Positions 22,104 to 34,114 of a stretch of 64,000 nucleotides of DNA are shown here, in pieces. Within the stretch, counting starts at the first letter, position 1, and each line of letters opens with the position of its first letter. Where the stretch lies: assembly GCA_031213475.1 (NCBI GenBank), contig JARUPZ010000005.1:12285260-12349259 (forward strand), given 5' to 3'. Origin of the DNA: Nereocystis luetkeana (taxonomy: Eukaryota > Sar > Phaeophyceae > Laminariales > Laminariaceae). Made by a program: the position numbers and the translations under genes. A model generated the notes under the pieces. That model saw nothing but the letters and a program-made list of their open reading frames with translations. It was not told the DNA's origin and did not search any database.

Positions 22104-25100
22104 CATAAGTATTATCCCGATATAGCAATGCAAGGCACGAAGGTTCGTGGGGAGGAGAGGGAAGAGCCTACATTTTGTGACCCCGGATCTAAGTTACCAC
22201 TATTGATAGGAAGGAGAGAGAAGGAGGGTGAAGATAAATAAATGGGATGGGGGAAAAAAAACAAGAATCTAAAATCTAAAATAGCGCCGAGGACAGACGC
22301 ATTCGGCCTCGTACAGGAATAGAGTTGGGTATCGCCCTCGCCCGGTAGAGCTGTAATTTTGAGACCCTCCCTACCCCCATTTCCGCGCACCAGGTAACCC
22401 GCAAGAAAGAACAGCTCCTCCGACGAACTTCCAATCCTCGACAACGTGAAGGGCGTACGTAATATGCGCATACTATTGTAGTATGTACTGTAATAAGGGT
22501 CGGTTTTTTCGGAGTTTTTTTACAGAAATTCCAACTTTGGGAAAAAATGGAAAAATTTCATCAAGATGAGGATGAGGCTCATGCTTATCGGAGATTTTTT
22601 TTTTTTTTTTCAGAATTTCCAGAGTTTGGAAATAATTGGAGATATGTATCGAGATACGGAGGCGTTCTGTGACTATTCGCGAAATTCTCCAGAAGCAACA
22701 AAAAACAAAATTAAAGTTCACATATTTGGAAACAAGAATCAGAAAAATCTGGAAGATGAAAATATTGTGCGAAAAAACAAGCAAATTGTGGGGAAAAAGC
22801 TCCCCAATAAGAATGACCCTTACGCGTTCTGTCACGATTTGTGAAACTTAACAGAGGGTACAAGTTGACAGAAAAGTTGAGAAAAAAATCCCATATCAGG
22901 TACTCGTATTCAGGGGGGATACAAACTGAGGAAGGAAGAAACTCTGCAAGATAAAAAAACTGCGCGAAAAAAAAAAATGAAATTACGGAGGGGAAAACTT
23001 TTCAACAATGGCGGCCCTAAACCGCCTTCCATTAAAATATCTCGACCACATATTTGTTGCCGAAGCCGCCATTTTTTTTGGGAGTACCGCCCAATAATTT
23101 GGAGGGAAAATTTGGCTCCGAAATTCGTCCATCTGAAGGGAGGGTGTTATCTTGCGTAGAGATACACCTTGGTATGCGGTACCAGGTACCTGGTATGTGA
23201 TTTGCACGTGTATTTCCGAGTTAGTGATGACCGTGACGCAGCCATGATGATGGCTGTGAAACACACGCGCGGCCGCAAGTGCCTACTAATAATTGGAGGC
23301 TTTCAATGAGACCCGCACAAGAGGGGAGTTTTAGTTGCTGGAATGTGTGAGCGCGAAAAAGCCGCCGGGAGGTGACTGGCATCGGTGTGCCGTGTTCGAA
23401 ACTTGCAACTACTCTTAGGTAGTGTTATTGCTGATGTTTACAGTGCAACTTCGAAATATGCACATACCAGTACAGTGCATGCCCCCGATGTCGCCAAAAG
23501 CGAAAAAGAGTGAACAAAAATTCACGCAACGGGCACACAAGCAGCTACGGGTCTTCGATTGCCCTTCGTCCTTCTCTGGTCCGAACTCCGAAGCCCCCCC
23601 CCCCCCCCAGCCCGCCTCCCCCAAACCTCCCTCCGCACTTAACCGCACCCTTGTCACTGCGAAGCCCATCGTAAGCCCCCTGCCCCGCCAAAAAAAACGC
23701 CCCTTGCCAGTTTCCGCACCCTCGTCGTCACAAAGCCCCCCCACCCCTTCCGCGGCCACACCAGAAAGCAAAATCAATTTACTCGAAGTTGTCATTCATA
23801 AGCAAGAGAGCCCGCCTCGTAATGCGGTTCTTAGCAGGATGCAGCTCACCCTCCATGCAACTCGCCCCAACATCGCACGGTCCTTCGTGTTTGGTGGAAG
23901 CAATACCCCGCCTGATCACTGAAAACCCGACGTGGTGCGCACCGGCATTGCTTATAGGGGTGCGAGGTTCAAAGGTCAAACGATCAGGGCAAGCAACAAA
24001 TGAGTACCCCCCCCCCCCCCCCTCCTCCAATCGCTGCGCTTGCACGACTATGTACCCTCATCGCTACGAAGCCCAACGCCACATCCCATCCCTAAACTTG
24101 TCGGTGAAAATTCGACGCGCTTCGTCCCGGCATTGTACGGATGCGAGGGTCAATCGGAAGACGACGACGGCCATGCATGACACGAGTAATACCCCCCCTC
24201 CCCCCCCCCCCCATCCCCATACCGCCTCCTGCATGTGCCCGCAGCCGCCCTCGGCGCTACGAAGACCATCGCGAGCCGTCGACGTACCGCAGCTGGAGCG
24301 GAGCGAACCGAACCGAAAAGAAGAAGGGGAGAAACAAAACCGAAGCGAAAAAAAAGTAAAGGGACACGAAGCGAGCGGGACGGTGTGGAGTTTCAGCGTT
24401 GTACTGAGTAAAACCTTGCCAAAAATGGGCATTGCAGCTTTCGCTACAGAACCTGGGATTGACGGAAACATAACGTCACACAGATCATGTACAGAAAGAT
24501 CACCTGCAGATGATCTATCTGCAGATAGATCATGTGGCACATGCTACAGTAGAGGTGCACCACTTTTTTCTGCGGCTCCTCACTTGACACTCCTCACCCG
24601 GCAACTGACCTCAGCAAAAATCAAATCGCATCCCATTGCCCAAGTATACAATTACGTCATTTTTCGAAACAAGATCGGCATTCCAACGATTATGGGTCAA
24701 GAAGCCCCCGTCATTCAAAAAACATTCTAGCGGAAATGTGCTACCTCTATCGTTACACGCGTCAGCACTCTAATTTCAAGTGGTTTCGCCCCAATACGGG
24801 ACTCCAGTACTAAAACAAGACAAGTCGCGGCTCCATCTATACATGAAATTTGAAAAACAAAAACAAAGAAACAAAAAAACAACAACAACAACAGCTGTGA
24901 TGAGGTCAAGGATCGTTTTGGCCGAAGCTCGTTTTCGCAAGGTGTGTGTGATACATGAGATACTGCGATCGCGCATACTACGGGTTTTATATGGTCTCGC
25001 GCAGGAAGCACAGTCCGCATATGAGGAAGATAACATCTGAAACTGCAGAATTCAAGGAGTGGGGGTGTATATTTGGGACATAAAGAAAATATGTTTCAGG

Positions 25101-26052
25101 TTGCACGTAGCTTGTCACGAGTGGGCAGTTTCTAGGTGTGTAATTCGTGGGTGTATTTCAAACCTGGTACTACGTGCAGTATTGTACTCACCTGAATCAT
25201 GAATGATCTGTTTACAGATCCCCAACCCGGTACTGTACAAAGGTATGCTATTACCGGCGGATGATTCAGATCAGCAGCTCCAGATCATACAGTTCCCAAC
25301 CGGGAACGCGAGCTATGGGCAAAACAGATGATACGCACACCAGGACGCCTATTGGCCCTCGTGAAATATCTCTACAGGTCATTTAAAAAAAAAAACATAC
25401 GGGTCGATCGATGATATTTTTCCTATGTGTCCAACGTTATGCCTAACAGTATTACGAGGAGGGAGGAAACTAAGCGCTGACCTCTCCTGACGCGTTCTAC
25501 GATAGAGGTAACACATTCCGGCTAAACTGTTTTATGAACCACGGGGTTCCTTAGCCCAAAATCGTCACAATGTCAATATTGCTTCAAAAAATGACGTTAT
25601 TGTATGCTTGAGCCATGGGATTATTCATCGGGATGCAATTTGATATTTGCTTGATGTCAGTTTTCGGGTGAGGTAATGGACTTTTTCAAGTGAGAAGCCT
25701 CAGAAAATTTAGGGTGAACCTCTACTATAGAAAGCCTCTTCTCGCGATGAAAACAAAAGGCGTGCACCCGTAGAGAAGAGTGCCTGCTGTGTGGCTGACC
25801 CCGTATTAGAGTCACGAAAGGGACAAGAGAGCTGCCCAACTACTGTATATAGGGCGAAGAAAATAGATGGAACGGGAGAACAGATGGACATGTGGGAACC
25901 TACATCAAAGTTACGGAAGGGAGAAAGCTGGACAGGTAGAGCGAAGGTGATAGATGGGAAGCACACCAAAAAAGAAAAAGCAAAAAAACACACACACCCC
26001 CCCCCGCTGCTGACGGCAAAATGAAAATGCCTTTTTGGTGATTCAGTTTTCG
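22104..26052. other. Gene-free interval with dispersed repeats
   Basis: Contents: family D copies (22133-22250; about 25740-25970); A/T-rich relatives of the 19748 palindrome arm (22500-23000); two overlapping TACC(A/T)GGTA copies (23180-23195); a half copy of the TTAA-type element (about 24779-24815); and an AGATCATCTGCAG-type mini-array (24480-24540) resembling 39100-39235. Proline-rich frames at 23420-24730 arise from C tracts. No family motif or splice chain supports a gene. Confidence 0.45.
23815..24185 (+). repeat. Dispersed repeat family R, two tandem copies
   Basis: Shared landmarks are AGCAGGATGCAGCTCACCCT, GGTGAAAACCCGAC and GACGGCCATGCATGA. Other copies are at 29638-29880 (minus), 31655-31810 (minus) and 44165-44345 (plus). 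Several are followed or preceded by long C or G tracts. Unit length is about 180 bp and no coding frame is conserved. Confidence 0.65.
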
Positions 26053-26165
26053 ACTATTACGGGGAACCATAGTTAATACGACCTACGGTACACACAAAAA
26101 CCTATACACTTCCCTATTTATACCAACAATATTTGGTCCTATTTACTATGGTCCCCCGTAATAGT
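26053..26165. mobile_element. TATTACGGGG element, single 113-bp copy
   Basis: It starts ACTATTACGGGGAACCATAG and ends GGTCCCCCGTAATAGT, so the termini are long inverted repeats. The interior contains ACCTACGGTACACACAAAAA, as in the 37613 copy. It is non-coding. The short length and Tc1/mariner-like size suggest a miniature element, but the superfamily is undetermined. Confidence 0.75.
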
Positions 26166-26389
26166 CAAAAGCAAATTCAACGCGCTTCCCCAAAAACAAC
26201 GTTGTTTTCATTTTTTTAGTGTCGTTCCTCGATCAAACAGGCCCTTGCGATCAATCCCATCTGGTACCTGATATGCTTTCATTGTCTTGCAAGTTATATT
26301 CCTCTGCCAAACAAGCCCTCATGATCAATATCTATAGGGCCTTACTTTTTTGCTATCATCGCTTTTACTACCCAGCTCGGAACGCAGGA

Positions 26390-26818
26390 GGTCTTAGCCT
26401 CAGCGGTCGTCTTCTGGACAAGCCGTGGTCACACGTGTCATCCCTTCTAGCCCCCCGGTACGCGCCTTCCTGTTAATCGCGCATAGGGTTCAGCATTCCC
26501 ACTGCTCGCCGATTTTCCTCGAATGCCGCTACGGTAGTTCACGCTCTCGCGCTTTCCGCTCATCAATTATTACGCAGCAGTAAATCCAGGGTTGTTTACC
26601 GGTTATGACCCGACCCTCGGGTCGCAGGAGGTCTTCGAAATCTCACGGGTCGGGGCAAGTCATCCTGACCTGACCCGACCCGACCCGCGAGGTTTGACAT
26701 GATCCGTGAACCACCCTGCAAATTTTCCCCAGAAGTCGCATGTGCACTCGGTGGTGATTGCACCCATGATTTTAGTAGGCACGTGGACAACCTTCCAAGC
26801 CACCGGGGGGCGCCGGCT
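26390..26818 (-). mobile_element. SINE-like repeat copy 2, split by a GGGTC element
   Basis: The flanks match the 12826-13113 repeat, including AGCCACCGGGG and GCACTCGGTG of the tRNA-like part. At 26587-26718 a 132-bp insert with ends CAGGGTTGTTTACCGGTTA and its inverted partner ending CACCCTG interrupts it. The insert is a short relative of the element at 1034-3089. No clean target duplication is visible here. The nesting shows that the GGGTC element family moved after the SINE-like repeat had spread. Confidence 0.6.
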
Positions 26819-26831
26819 TACTTTATCGTCT

Positions 26832-29800
26832 TTAAAGATAGCCGACGTACAGCAGTATTTTAAGTAGTACCTGTGGAGCGCTGTCCGCTCCTCCGCTGTT
26901 AACAGCCTCCATCTCATCCTCGCTCATCACAGGCCGTCCGAACATCGCACCGCCCACGATCTGAGAGAAGTCCAGAGCACCTGGGCTGTGCCGATGGCGA
27001 ACGGGTTCGCCATTGTTTGCCGCGATCTGCCGCACGCCAAGCCAGCGCCAACATCCGAACAACGAAAAGACACGCCGAAAAGAAACAACACAAATTAAGA
27101 CAAAACAGAAACCAAATCACAGAAAACAGGAAGCAGAAACGGGGATATGACGATGACGGTGAAGACCCCGGCGAATCGAGAAACTACTACTACTATTACG
27201 GAGGACCATACGAAGTAAATAGGACCAAACATTGTTAGGAAAAATAGGTAAATATATAGGTTTTTGAGTGTACCGTAGGTCCTGTTAACTATGGTCCCCC
27301 GTAATATTACTCCAACCAATAGTACTATTAATAACTACTATTAATACCACTATTAATACTTTTACAACTACTGTTTAGCAAAACTACCCACTACCATTGC
27401 TACTACTGTTGCTACTAGTTCAAGTGCTACTACTGCTGACACTATTGTTATTAGTACTATTAATACTACTACTGAAAACAGGAAACAAAAATCAGACGAA
27501 GAATGCAGATGACAAGTGATGCGGGCCATGCAGGGTGTTGTGCCGTACCAGTTCGCATTATACAATGGTTGTCTGCCTTCTGCGAAAGGAGACAAGAGAG
27601 GGGAGCAGGGAAAAACGGGGGGGGGGGGTACGTAAAACAACGGGATACTTGCCAAACTGCAAATAAACGTGGTGTAAACAAACCAACAACGATGCGCGTT
27701 TGGACTGTCCCTGAGCGTTTTCGACATTTTGCGATTCCATCGACAATTTCGGACGTTCGGTACCATCCCGGGATGCCCTCCGCCCCTCCTCCCTCCTCCT
27801 CACCCTATCCCCTGCCCCTCGCCCCTCCCCCACCTGCTGGCGCTGCTGGATCTGGTGTTCGTGGTGCTGCTGCTCCCGAAGGAAGGCACGCTTTCCGACG
27901 AACTTGATCAGGGGCTCGTGGCGGTTCTTTTTGGGGGCAACGAAGTCGGCGCCGGCCATGAAGGCGCCGGCAAAAGCGTCGTCGAGGTTCGGTTTTTTCA
28001 CCTGTGTTATCGCCGTCCAGCGGAATAACACAACAATACACGAAATCGGGATCGGAATCGGTATTGGTTTCGGTAGTGGCAACGGTATCGGTATCAGTAT
28101 CGGTATCAGTATCGGTATTGGTATCGGTGTTAAAATTGGAATCGACATTGATATCGGTGTCGGCATCGTGAATCGGTAATTGTACTGATATCGGCGACGG
28201 TTTCAATATCGACCATTGTCGGCATCGAGATACATCGGCATCTGTGTCACAGCCAGAATCGGTATCATTTATCGACACTTATCAATCATCGGCATCGGCC
28301 TACATCCGCATCCGCGTCCGAATCGGTATTGATACGTATCTGCAACTATCGGCATCGACAGTGACATCGGGATCGATATCGGCATGCCGGAAGACAGGCA
28401 TCGGAATCGATTGATATAGCGATCGGTTTTCCTCGGTATCAGCCCTTTAGTTGCACCCGCATCGGTGTCGGTATCTATCAGGATCGGTATGGGGTATCGA
28501 AATCGGCATCAACATCGGCGTTGTCATCGTTATCGGCATTTATCTGGATCGGTATGGGCAACTTTATCCGTATCGGCATTGGTATCGATATCGGCATCGG
28601 TATCGACATCGGCATCGAGCTCGATATCGCATCCTATCGATATCGGCATCGGCATTGTAATCGATATCGGTACATTAGCATCGATATCGGCATCGGTACC
28701 CGTATCGGTAAGAATCGGCTTCGTTACATATCGGCATCGGCGTCGACACCGGGTTCTCCCCCGACAGAGCACAAGGTGCAGAGCCCAAAATCATAGATGG
28801 CACCGACACCAGCAAATACACAACAGTACGTACTGTACAACAAATAATTTCCCTACAGTCGTACCACCTTTCCTCTACCCCCCCCCTCTCCCTCTCCCCC
28901 GGAGGATGCGCCTTTCCTAGAGCACAGAAACCCTCGCAACCCACCTCTGGTGGTGGCGCGTTAGCGTCTTCCTCGTCTTGGGCTGCCTGAATCCTCGACT
29001 TCACCACAGAAGCTTCGTCCCCGTCGATCGAGCACAGGGGTTTCCCAACCAGTACCTGCCAGGCACGCACGAGGGGAGAGGGGAGATGCCGTTCCAATTT
29101 GAGCGGCCTCCCAACCCTTTATACCTCCACACCAACTCGTTAAAACGCCACATTGTTGTTTTCCCTGTGATCACAAGCCTACGTTCCGCTTCGAATCCCT
29201 CTTTTTTTCGGACATTTTATCAAAAAGACCCAAACGTTTCCCATCCGGACATGAATAAAAGCAACATAAAACGAAAAAACAACGCGTCTCAGCTGTGCAA
29301 GACCCCCTCCAGCCCCCTCTCAAAAATCGTCTTTGCAGATATCATAATATGAAAAACACAAAAGTCATAACGACAGCCGTCGACGTGAAGCCAACTGACT
29401 GAAGGTTTCGGTTTTTCCGCCGATCGCCCGCAACAAAAGCGACACCTACTGTATGCGTTGTACTCGTGCGTAGTCTTGTACCTGGTATACCCTTGAATTG
29501 AGCACTACTGCACCCACGCTTCGGGGGACACCGCTCGTGTTTCGCAACAGCGAAGATGGATGTCAGAGGAAGCAAAAGGGTGGGGAGGAGAGCGGGGGAG
29601 ATGGGCGGCGGGGGGCAAGGGAGTGTACATACTCACGTCACGCATGGCCGTAGCCGTACGACCATAGACCCGGGGGGGGGGGTGTACCCATTATCATGCA
29701 TGGCCGTAGTCGCATAACCATAGACCCTCGCATCCCTACAGCGCCGGGACGGAGCACGGTCGGGTTTTCACCGACCAGGCAAACATTGACCGCTTGCACC

Positions 29801-32512
29801 GAGCGCGAAGCGCCGTGGGGTGTTCGGCGATTCGCATGAAGGGTGAGCTGCATCCTGCTAAGAACCACTTGAGAGGCGGACTTGCGTATGGGTGACAGGG
29901 GGTGGCCCTCATACGCCAGCAGTGCGGGCAATGTACCTGGTACTCTATTGATAGGCGGACCGCATGTGTGCGTGTGCACCGGGACTCTCCATGCTCGGTA
30001 CGTAGACAAGAGGCCGAGCAGCAGCAAAGTGCGCACGCCCTGATAAGACACCAGCTATGCGTATACCCCCTCTCGTGCACCACCCACCTTTCGAAGGTTG
30101 GTAAGGGTCAATCAACTCTAAGGTACTCACGGGGAGCGATGGTATTCAGAACCCACCATACACCCAGAAAATACATGTCCCCAGTATGTTCATGAACCAC
30201 AGTATTAACAGGTCCTAATGACTGGGTCCCCCCCCTTACTGACTTCAACCTGGACTTTGAACCACGTTATCCTACGCTGGGGGTTGCGGTAATCGTTAAG
30301 TTGGTGTAGGCGTGTCTTGGATAGTCACGCTTACTACGTCGTATAGTCTAGTCTGGTATATTCCAGGCTAGAGGTGTTCCTCGGGGAACCCCACCATTCC
30401 CGACCAGCCCACGATCGAGACACAGCCAGTGACAACTCATACGACCAGCACGACTTACATCGCCCGCGCGACCCACACGACCTACAGGACGACCCACGAC
30501 GATTGGCACGTCTTCGTGCACGCACACGACCAGCACGACCCGCAGGACCAACATGGCGATCCGCACGACCCGCACGACCTCACACGACCCCGGCACGACC
30601 TCGCACGAGTCACACGACCCCACACAGCCTCGCACGACTCGCGCGGCCCGCACGACGACCAAAACGCTTAACCCCTCCCACCCCACACTACATCACACCA
30701 CACCACACTACGCCATACCACATACCATACCATACCCTACCATACCATACCACACCACACCACACCACACCACACCATACCATACCATACCATACCATAC
30801 CATACCATACCATACCATACCACATACCATACCATACCCTACCATACCATACCACACCACACCACACCACACCATACCATACCATACCATACCATACCAT
30901 ACCACACCCACAAGCCCCCCCCCCCCCTAGCTCCTCCTCCCTCCGCCGACGTATATATCGCGTGTGCTCACCACATCGTCCACGGCAGCGAAGAGCTTGA
31001 CCACGACCCCCACGTGGGTAGAGCGGACCTCGACGCTGACCTTGTCCGTCTCCACGACTGCAATCACCTCGTCTTCCTTGACCTCGTCCCCGACCGACTT
31101 GCACCACTGCACTACCGTGCCCTCAGAGATAGAGTCACCCAGGCTTGCCACATCAAGGAAGGAGGTGGGGGTTGGATGGTGATGTGGGTTTTTGCAGCGG
31201 GGGGGAGGGGGCGGGAGGGGGTACAGGGGAGAGGAAGGGGAACGGGGGGGGAGGGGGGGTTGAATTGATGAACTGATACCCTGTGGACGGAGTTGCAATA
31301 GGAGAGGAGGGGAGTGGAAGGGGGGAGGAGGGAGGGCGAGGGGGGGGTACGCATGGACATGCGGAAGCCCGGGGGGAGGGGGGGGTATGATGTACGAATA
31401 GCTCCATCACTGGGGACGGCGGAGCGGGGAAGAGGGGAGGATGAGGGATAAATGCGTCAAGGTGGGGGAGACGGGGGGGGGATACATCGATGGGGGGGAG
31501 GGACGAGAGCTCGGACGGGCGACTCATCCCGATCGAATCAAACGAAATTAAACGCCAGGCAGAGCAGAATGTGAGGAGGGGGGGGGAAATGTCAAGATTG
31601 GCAGAATAGGCGCGGGGGGGGGGGGGGCTGGATAGGAGATATGTACTCGATCTCATGCATGGCCGTGGTCGTATGACCATAGACCCTCGCATCCCTACAA
31701 TGCCGGGACGGAGCATGTCGGGTTTTCACCGACCAGGCAGACATTGCTTGCACCAAGCGCGAAGCGCCGTCAGGTGTCCGGCGAGTCGCATGAAGGGTAA
31801 GCTGCATCCTACTATTACGGGGACCATAGTCAATAGGACCTATGGTATACATAAAAACCTACCAGGTATATAGTTAACTATTTTTAGCAACAATATTTGG
31901 TCCTATTAACTATGGTCCCCCGTAATAACAACCGCTCGGGAGGTGGACTTGCATATGCATGGCATCTTCTGTGGGTTAATATAATTTCTGGTGTAGCCAC
32001 TCCCAGAGACAGCAATGGGAGACTAATTTAACTGCCTCTTGGGTGCCTCTTCATAAGCACTACGTGTACGTGATACGACCATTCCCACTTGTGCGGAGTA
32101 AAGGTTGTGAAGGGATGGGGGAGCGGGGGGGGGGGGGGTCGACAACAGAGAAAGGGGGTGGCTGTCCTCTTTTTCTACACCCACAAACCCTAACCGCTAT
32201 CTCCCTCCCCCCTCAATCCTCCCTCTCCCTCCCTCCCTCTATCCTTTTAAGGTCTTCACCATCACCAAAATCTCACCCTGGAAGATTCATCACGTGCTCG
32301 TCCCGGAGCGGAGAAGAAGCTCGGAAACTTCCGAGTCTCCGATCCGTCCGGAGGACGCCGACCGCTGGCGATGGAAACCCGCCCACTCCAGCCACCCCGC
32401 GTGCCGCAGCGATGATGCTGCTTGACGCCGACCGAGACTGCTGTGGGAAGGCGAGAAAAAGAAACCGGTATTGTTTTTTTCGGCGTGCGGTGGTGGTTGC
32501 AGTTGCAGCCAT
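26832..32512 (-). CDS. Mitochondrial lipoyl-domain protein fused to KGD4/MRPS36-like E3-recruiting segment
   Basis: The predicted product (293 aa) has five exons: complement of 32277-32512, 30972-31143, 28945-29055, 27834-28001 and 26832-27026. Phases match at every junction (2, 0, 0, 0). Residues 1-78 form an Arg/Ser/Ala-rich mitochondrial presequence. Residues about 80-155 are a lipoyl domain of the 2-oxoglutarate dehydrogenase E2 type, starting LGDSISEGTVVQW, with lipoyl lysine K113 in VVETDKVSVEV. After a charged linker, residues 201-211 (HEPLIKFVGKR) match the conserved N-terminal motif of KGD4. Residues 263-277 (MSEDEMEAVNSGGAD) match its C-terminal E3-binding end. No E2 catalytic domain is seen on this strand downstream. 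KGD4 is known to tether E3 (dihydrolipoamide dehydrogenase) to the E1/E2 core in mitochondria. A fusion would act like an E3-binding 'protein X'. Alternatives: exons 4-5 are a separate KGD4 gene starting at M188, or exon 5 splices on after residue 281. The weakest junctions are the exon 2 and exon 5 acceptors. Confidence 0.7.
27192..27309. mobile_element. TATTACGGGG element in intron 4 of the lipoyl-KGD4 gene
   Basis: It has ACTATTACGGAGGACCATA at the left and GGTCCCCCGTAATATTA at the right. The interior is inverted relative to the 26053 copy (GTGTACCGTAGGTCC lies on the right). It is immediately followed by a loose ACTATTAATAC microsatellite to about 27470. Confidence 0.7.
28040..28760. repeat. 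Imperfect ATCGGT/ATCGGC hexamer satellite
   Basis: Units of GGTATCGGTATCGGCATCGG type run through nearly all of the 943-bp intron 3 of the lipoyl-KGD4 gene. TATCGATATCGG stretches make local palindromes. Apparent Ile/Gly/Asp/Arg-rich frames on both strands are repeat translations. Confidence 0.8.
29638..29880 (-). repeat. Dispersed repeat family R, copy in intron 2
   Basis: On the minus strand it carries AGCAGGATGCAGCTCACCCT, GGTGAAAACCCGACCGTG and CATGCATGA, matching 23815 and 44165. It is flanked on the promoter-distal side by a G tract (about 29670-29680). Confidence 0.6.
30430..30905. repeat. CACGACC repeat followed by a (CCATA)n pentamer satellite
   Basis: From 30430 to 30660, loose CGCACGACC units recur. 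From about 30675 to 30905 the sequence is almost pure ACCATACCATACC with interspersed CACCA. The array ends 67 bp before the 5' splice site of exon 2 of the lipoyl-KGD4 gene (GT at 30971-30970 on the minus strand), so it lies just inside intron 2. Long Tyr/Trp/Gly or Pro/Tyr/His frames here are artefacts. Confidence 0.8.
31655..31928. mobile_element. Family R copy adjoining a TATTACGGGG element (intron 1)
   Basis: 31655-31810 is a minus-oriented family R copy. At 31811 it is interrupted by ACTATTACGGGGACCATAG to GGTCCCCCGTAATAAC, the ~118-bp inverted-repeat element, with one TACCAGGTA inside it at 31860. Sequence after 31929 (CGCTCGGGAGGTGGACTTGC) resumes the family R context seen at 29860-29885 (TTGAGAGGCGGACTTGCGTA), so the short element inserted into family R. 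Confidence 0.65.
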
Positions 32513-33071
32513 GCTTGAGCGCGGCGGGCACAGAGCAATTAGAGATGATACGCAGACTTACAACGCAAACTGACGAAATATCCAGCCTGCCGCCTTTTGT
32601 TGTTTTCGTTTGGACTCAACTGTCTGTAAGTGCAAGAAGGTGTGTCTACTTATAAATACGTACCATATCTGGAAGAATGGAGAGATGAGGACCACTCTGG
32701 ACGGACCTATAAGAACCGTTTAAACACTCCAGAGGCGCCTGCGGCGGGCCCTCGTCACCAGCCGGTGGGTCGCAGCCTCGCTACCTGTGTACCATGAGTA
32801 CAGCCGAAATGAATGATACCTCCACACCTCCACTCCACACCACGTCGCAAACGTACAGAAGCTTGAACGAAAAGACTCGCGTCGGCCATATGGGTGATCA
32901 ATCCCCGTTCGGCTGCTGCAGCAGCAGCTGCTGCTGCTGCTGCTGCTGCTGTTGCTGTACGGCTTACACGCGGCCATCGTACATCCGGACAGAACACACG
33001 ACTGCATGATATATTATAGCCGGTCCGTGGTACATATGCACCTGGGTGCAACAGCAAGCAGTGACCATTAC

Positions 33072-33109
<38 letters not shown>

Positions 33110-34114
33110 TCATACCAGGTACCATACTTGTAGTACTTGTGGGCGGGGGGAGGATTGAAGAAAATGGGATAGAAGTTTTCGGGTTTCGTTAGCTATTAAT
33201 AGCTGATGAGAAGAGCGCCCCGACGGCGAGATACATGTCTGCTCTGGCCGCTTCCTCCACCACGATTGGTTCTCCCAGGCTATAGACGACTCTACCTCGC
33301 CCGTAGTCGCAAGCACACCTCCACAACGCAATGTATCGCGTACTTGTAACAGGAGCATCAGGCCGGGCCAGAGTTGGGTCATAGAGTACTCGTCGTGCGA
33401 GCAACAAGAACACCGGTTAATCGTACCTGAGCGGCAACAATCGTGGAGCTTCCTCGGCCGAGGTTTCTCCCAAGCCCAGCGGAAGAGAACGCCCTACGCG
33501 CAGTCCCAGCCATCGCCGCAGGCTTCCGACACACCGCCGCCATCTCGGGAGGTGATTGGTGTTCTTGCTAAAAAGTACCTTGGGCCTTGGTTGGGTTTGA
33601 GATAGCGGGAGTTCCACCTACATGCGATGGGATTACGATAGAAAGTTCTCAATCAGATGCCGGTTTGCGGATCACTTCACGGCTGCCGCTGATCGACAAG
33701 GTGAGACCTAAGGGGTAACGAAGACCCAGATTTCCACCACACTACGGTGGACTAGGTGTGTGGGGTTAGGTTTTCGCCGTCGGTCCGAGTGTCAGACCGA
33801 ATGGAGCAGCGTAACGGCGCCTCGCTTTGCTGCTCTATTTTCCCGTCCCTGACTAAGATTGAGATACTCCTATGTATTGAACCCTGGTGTTGCACCGCCG
33901 TTTCTTTTTTGCTCATCTACGCCGATTTTTTCTGATTCAGGTTTTGCTCGTGCACGTCCTCGCCAACACAGCAGTACACTCGTTTGCCTGAGCTGCATAA
34001 TCAGCCACATCCCACCACAGCCGACGGAGATATACCCTTGAAATAGAAGGCGAGAGAGACAAGGAGGGGAGAGAAGGTGCTGAGCGGAGGAAGACGGGAG
34101 GAAAGGCCCAAGCG
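32513..34114. promoter_or_regulatory. Divergent intergenic region between the lipoyl-KGD4 gene and SDHB
   Basis: The 1602-bp spacer lies between two start codons pointing away from each other, so promoters of both genes are expected here. Visible content: a (CTG)n run (32917-32955), a (CAG)n run (33074-33108) followed by TACCAGGTA at 33113, and otherwise unique sequence. I could not identify a TATA box or initiator with confidence. Shared regulation is inference from orientation only. Confidence 0.45.

Noticed and set aside
28175-28660. Ile/Gly/Asp-rich frames on both strands
   Set aside because: Direct translation of the ATCGGY hexamer satellite inside an intron.
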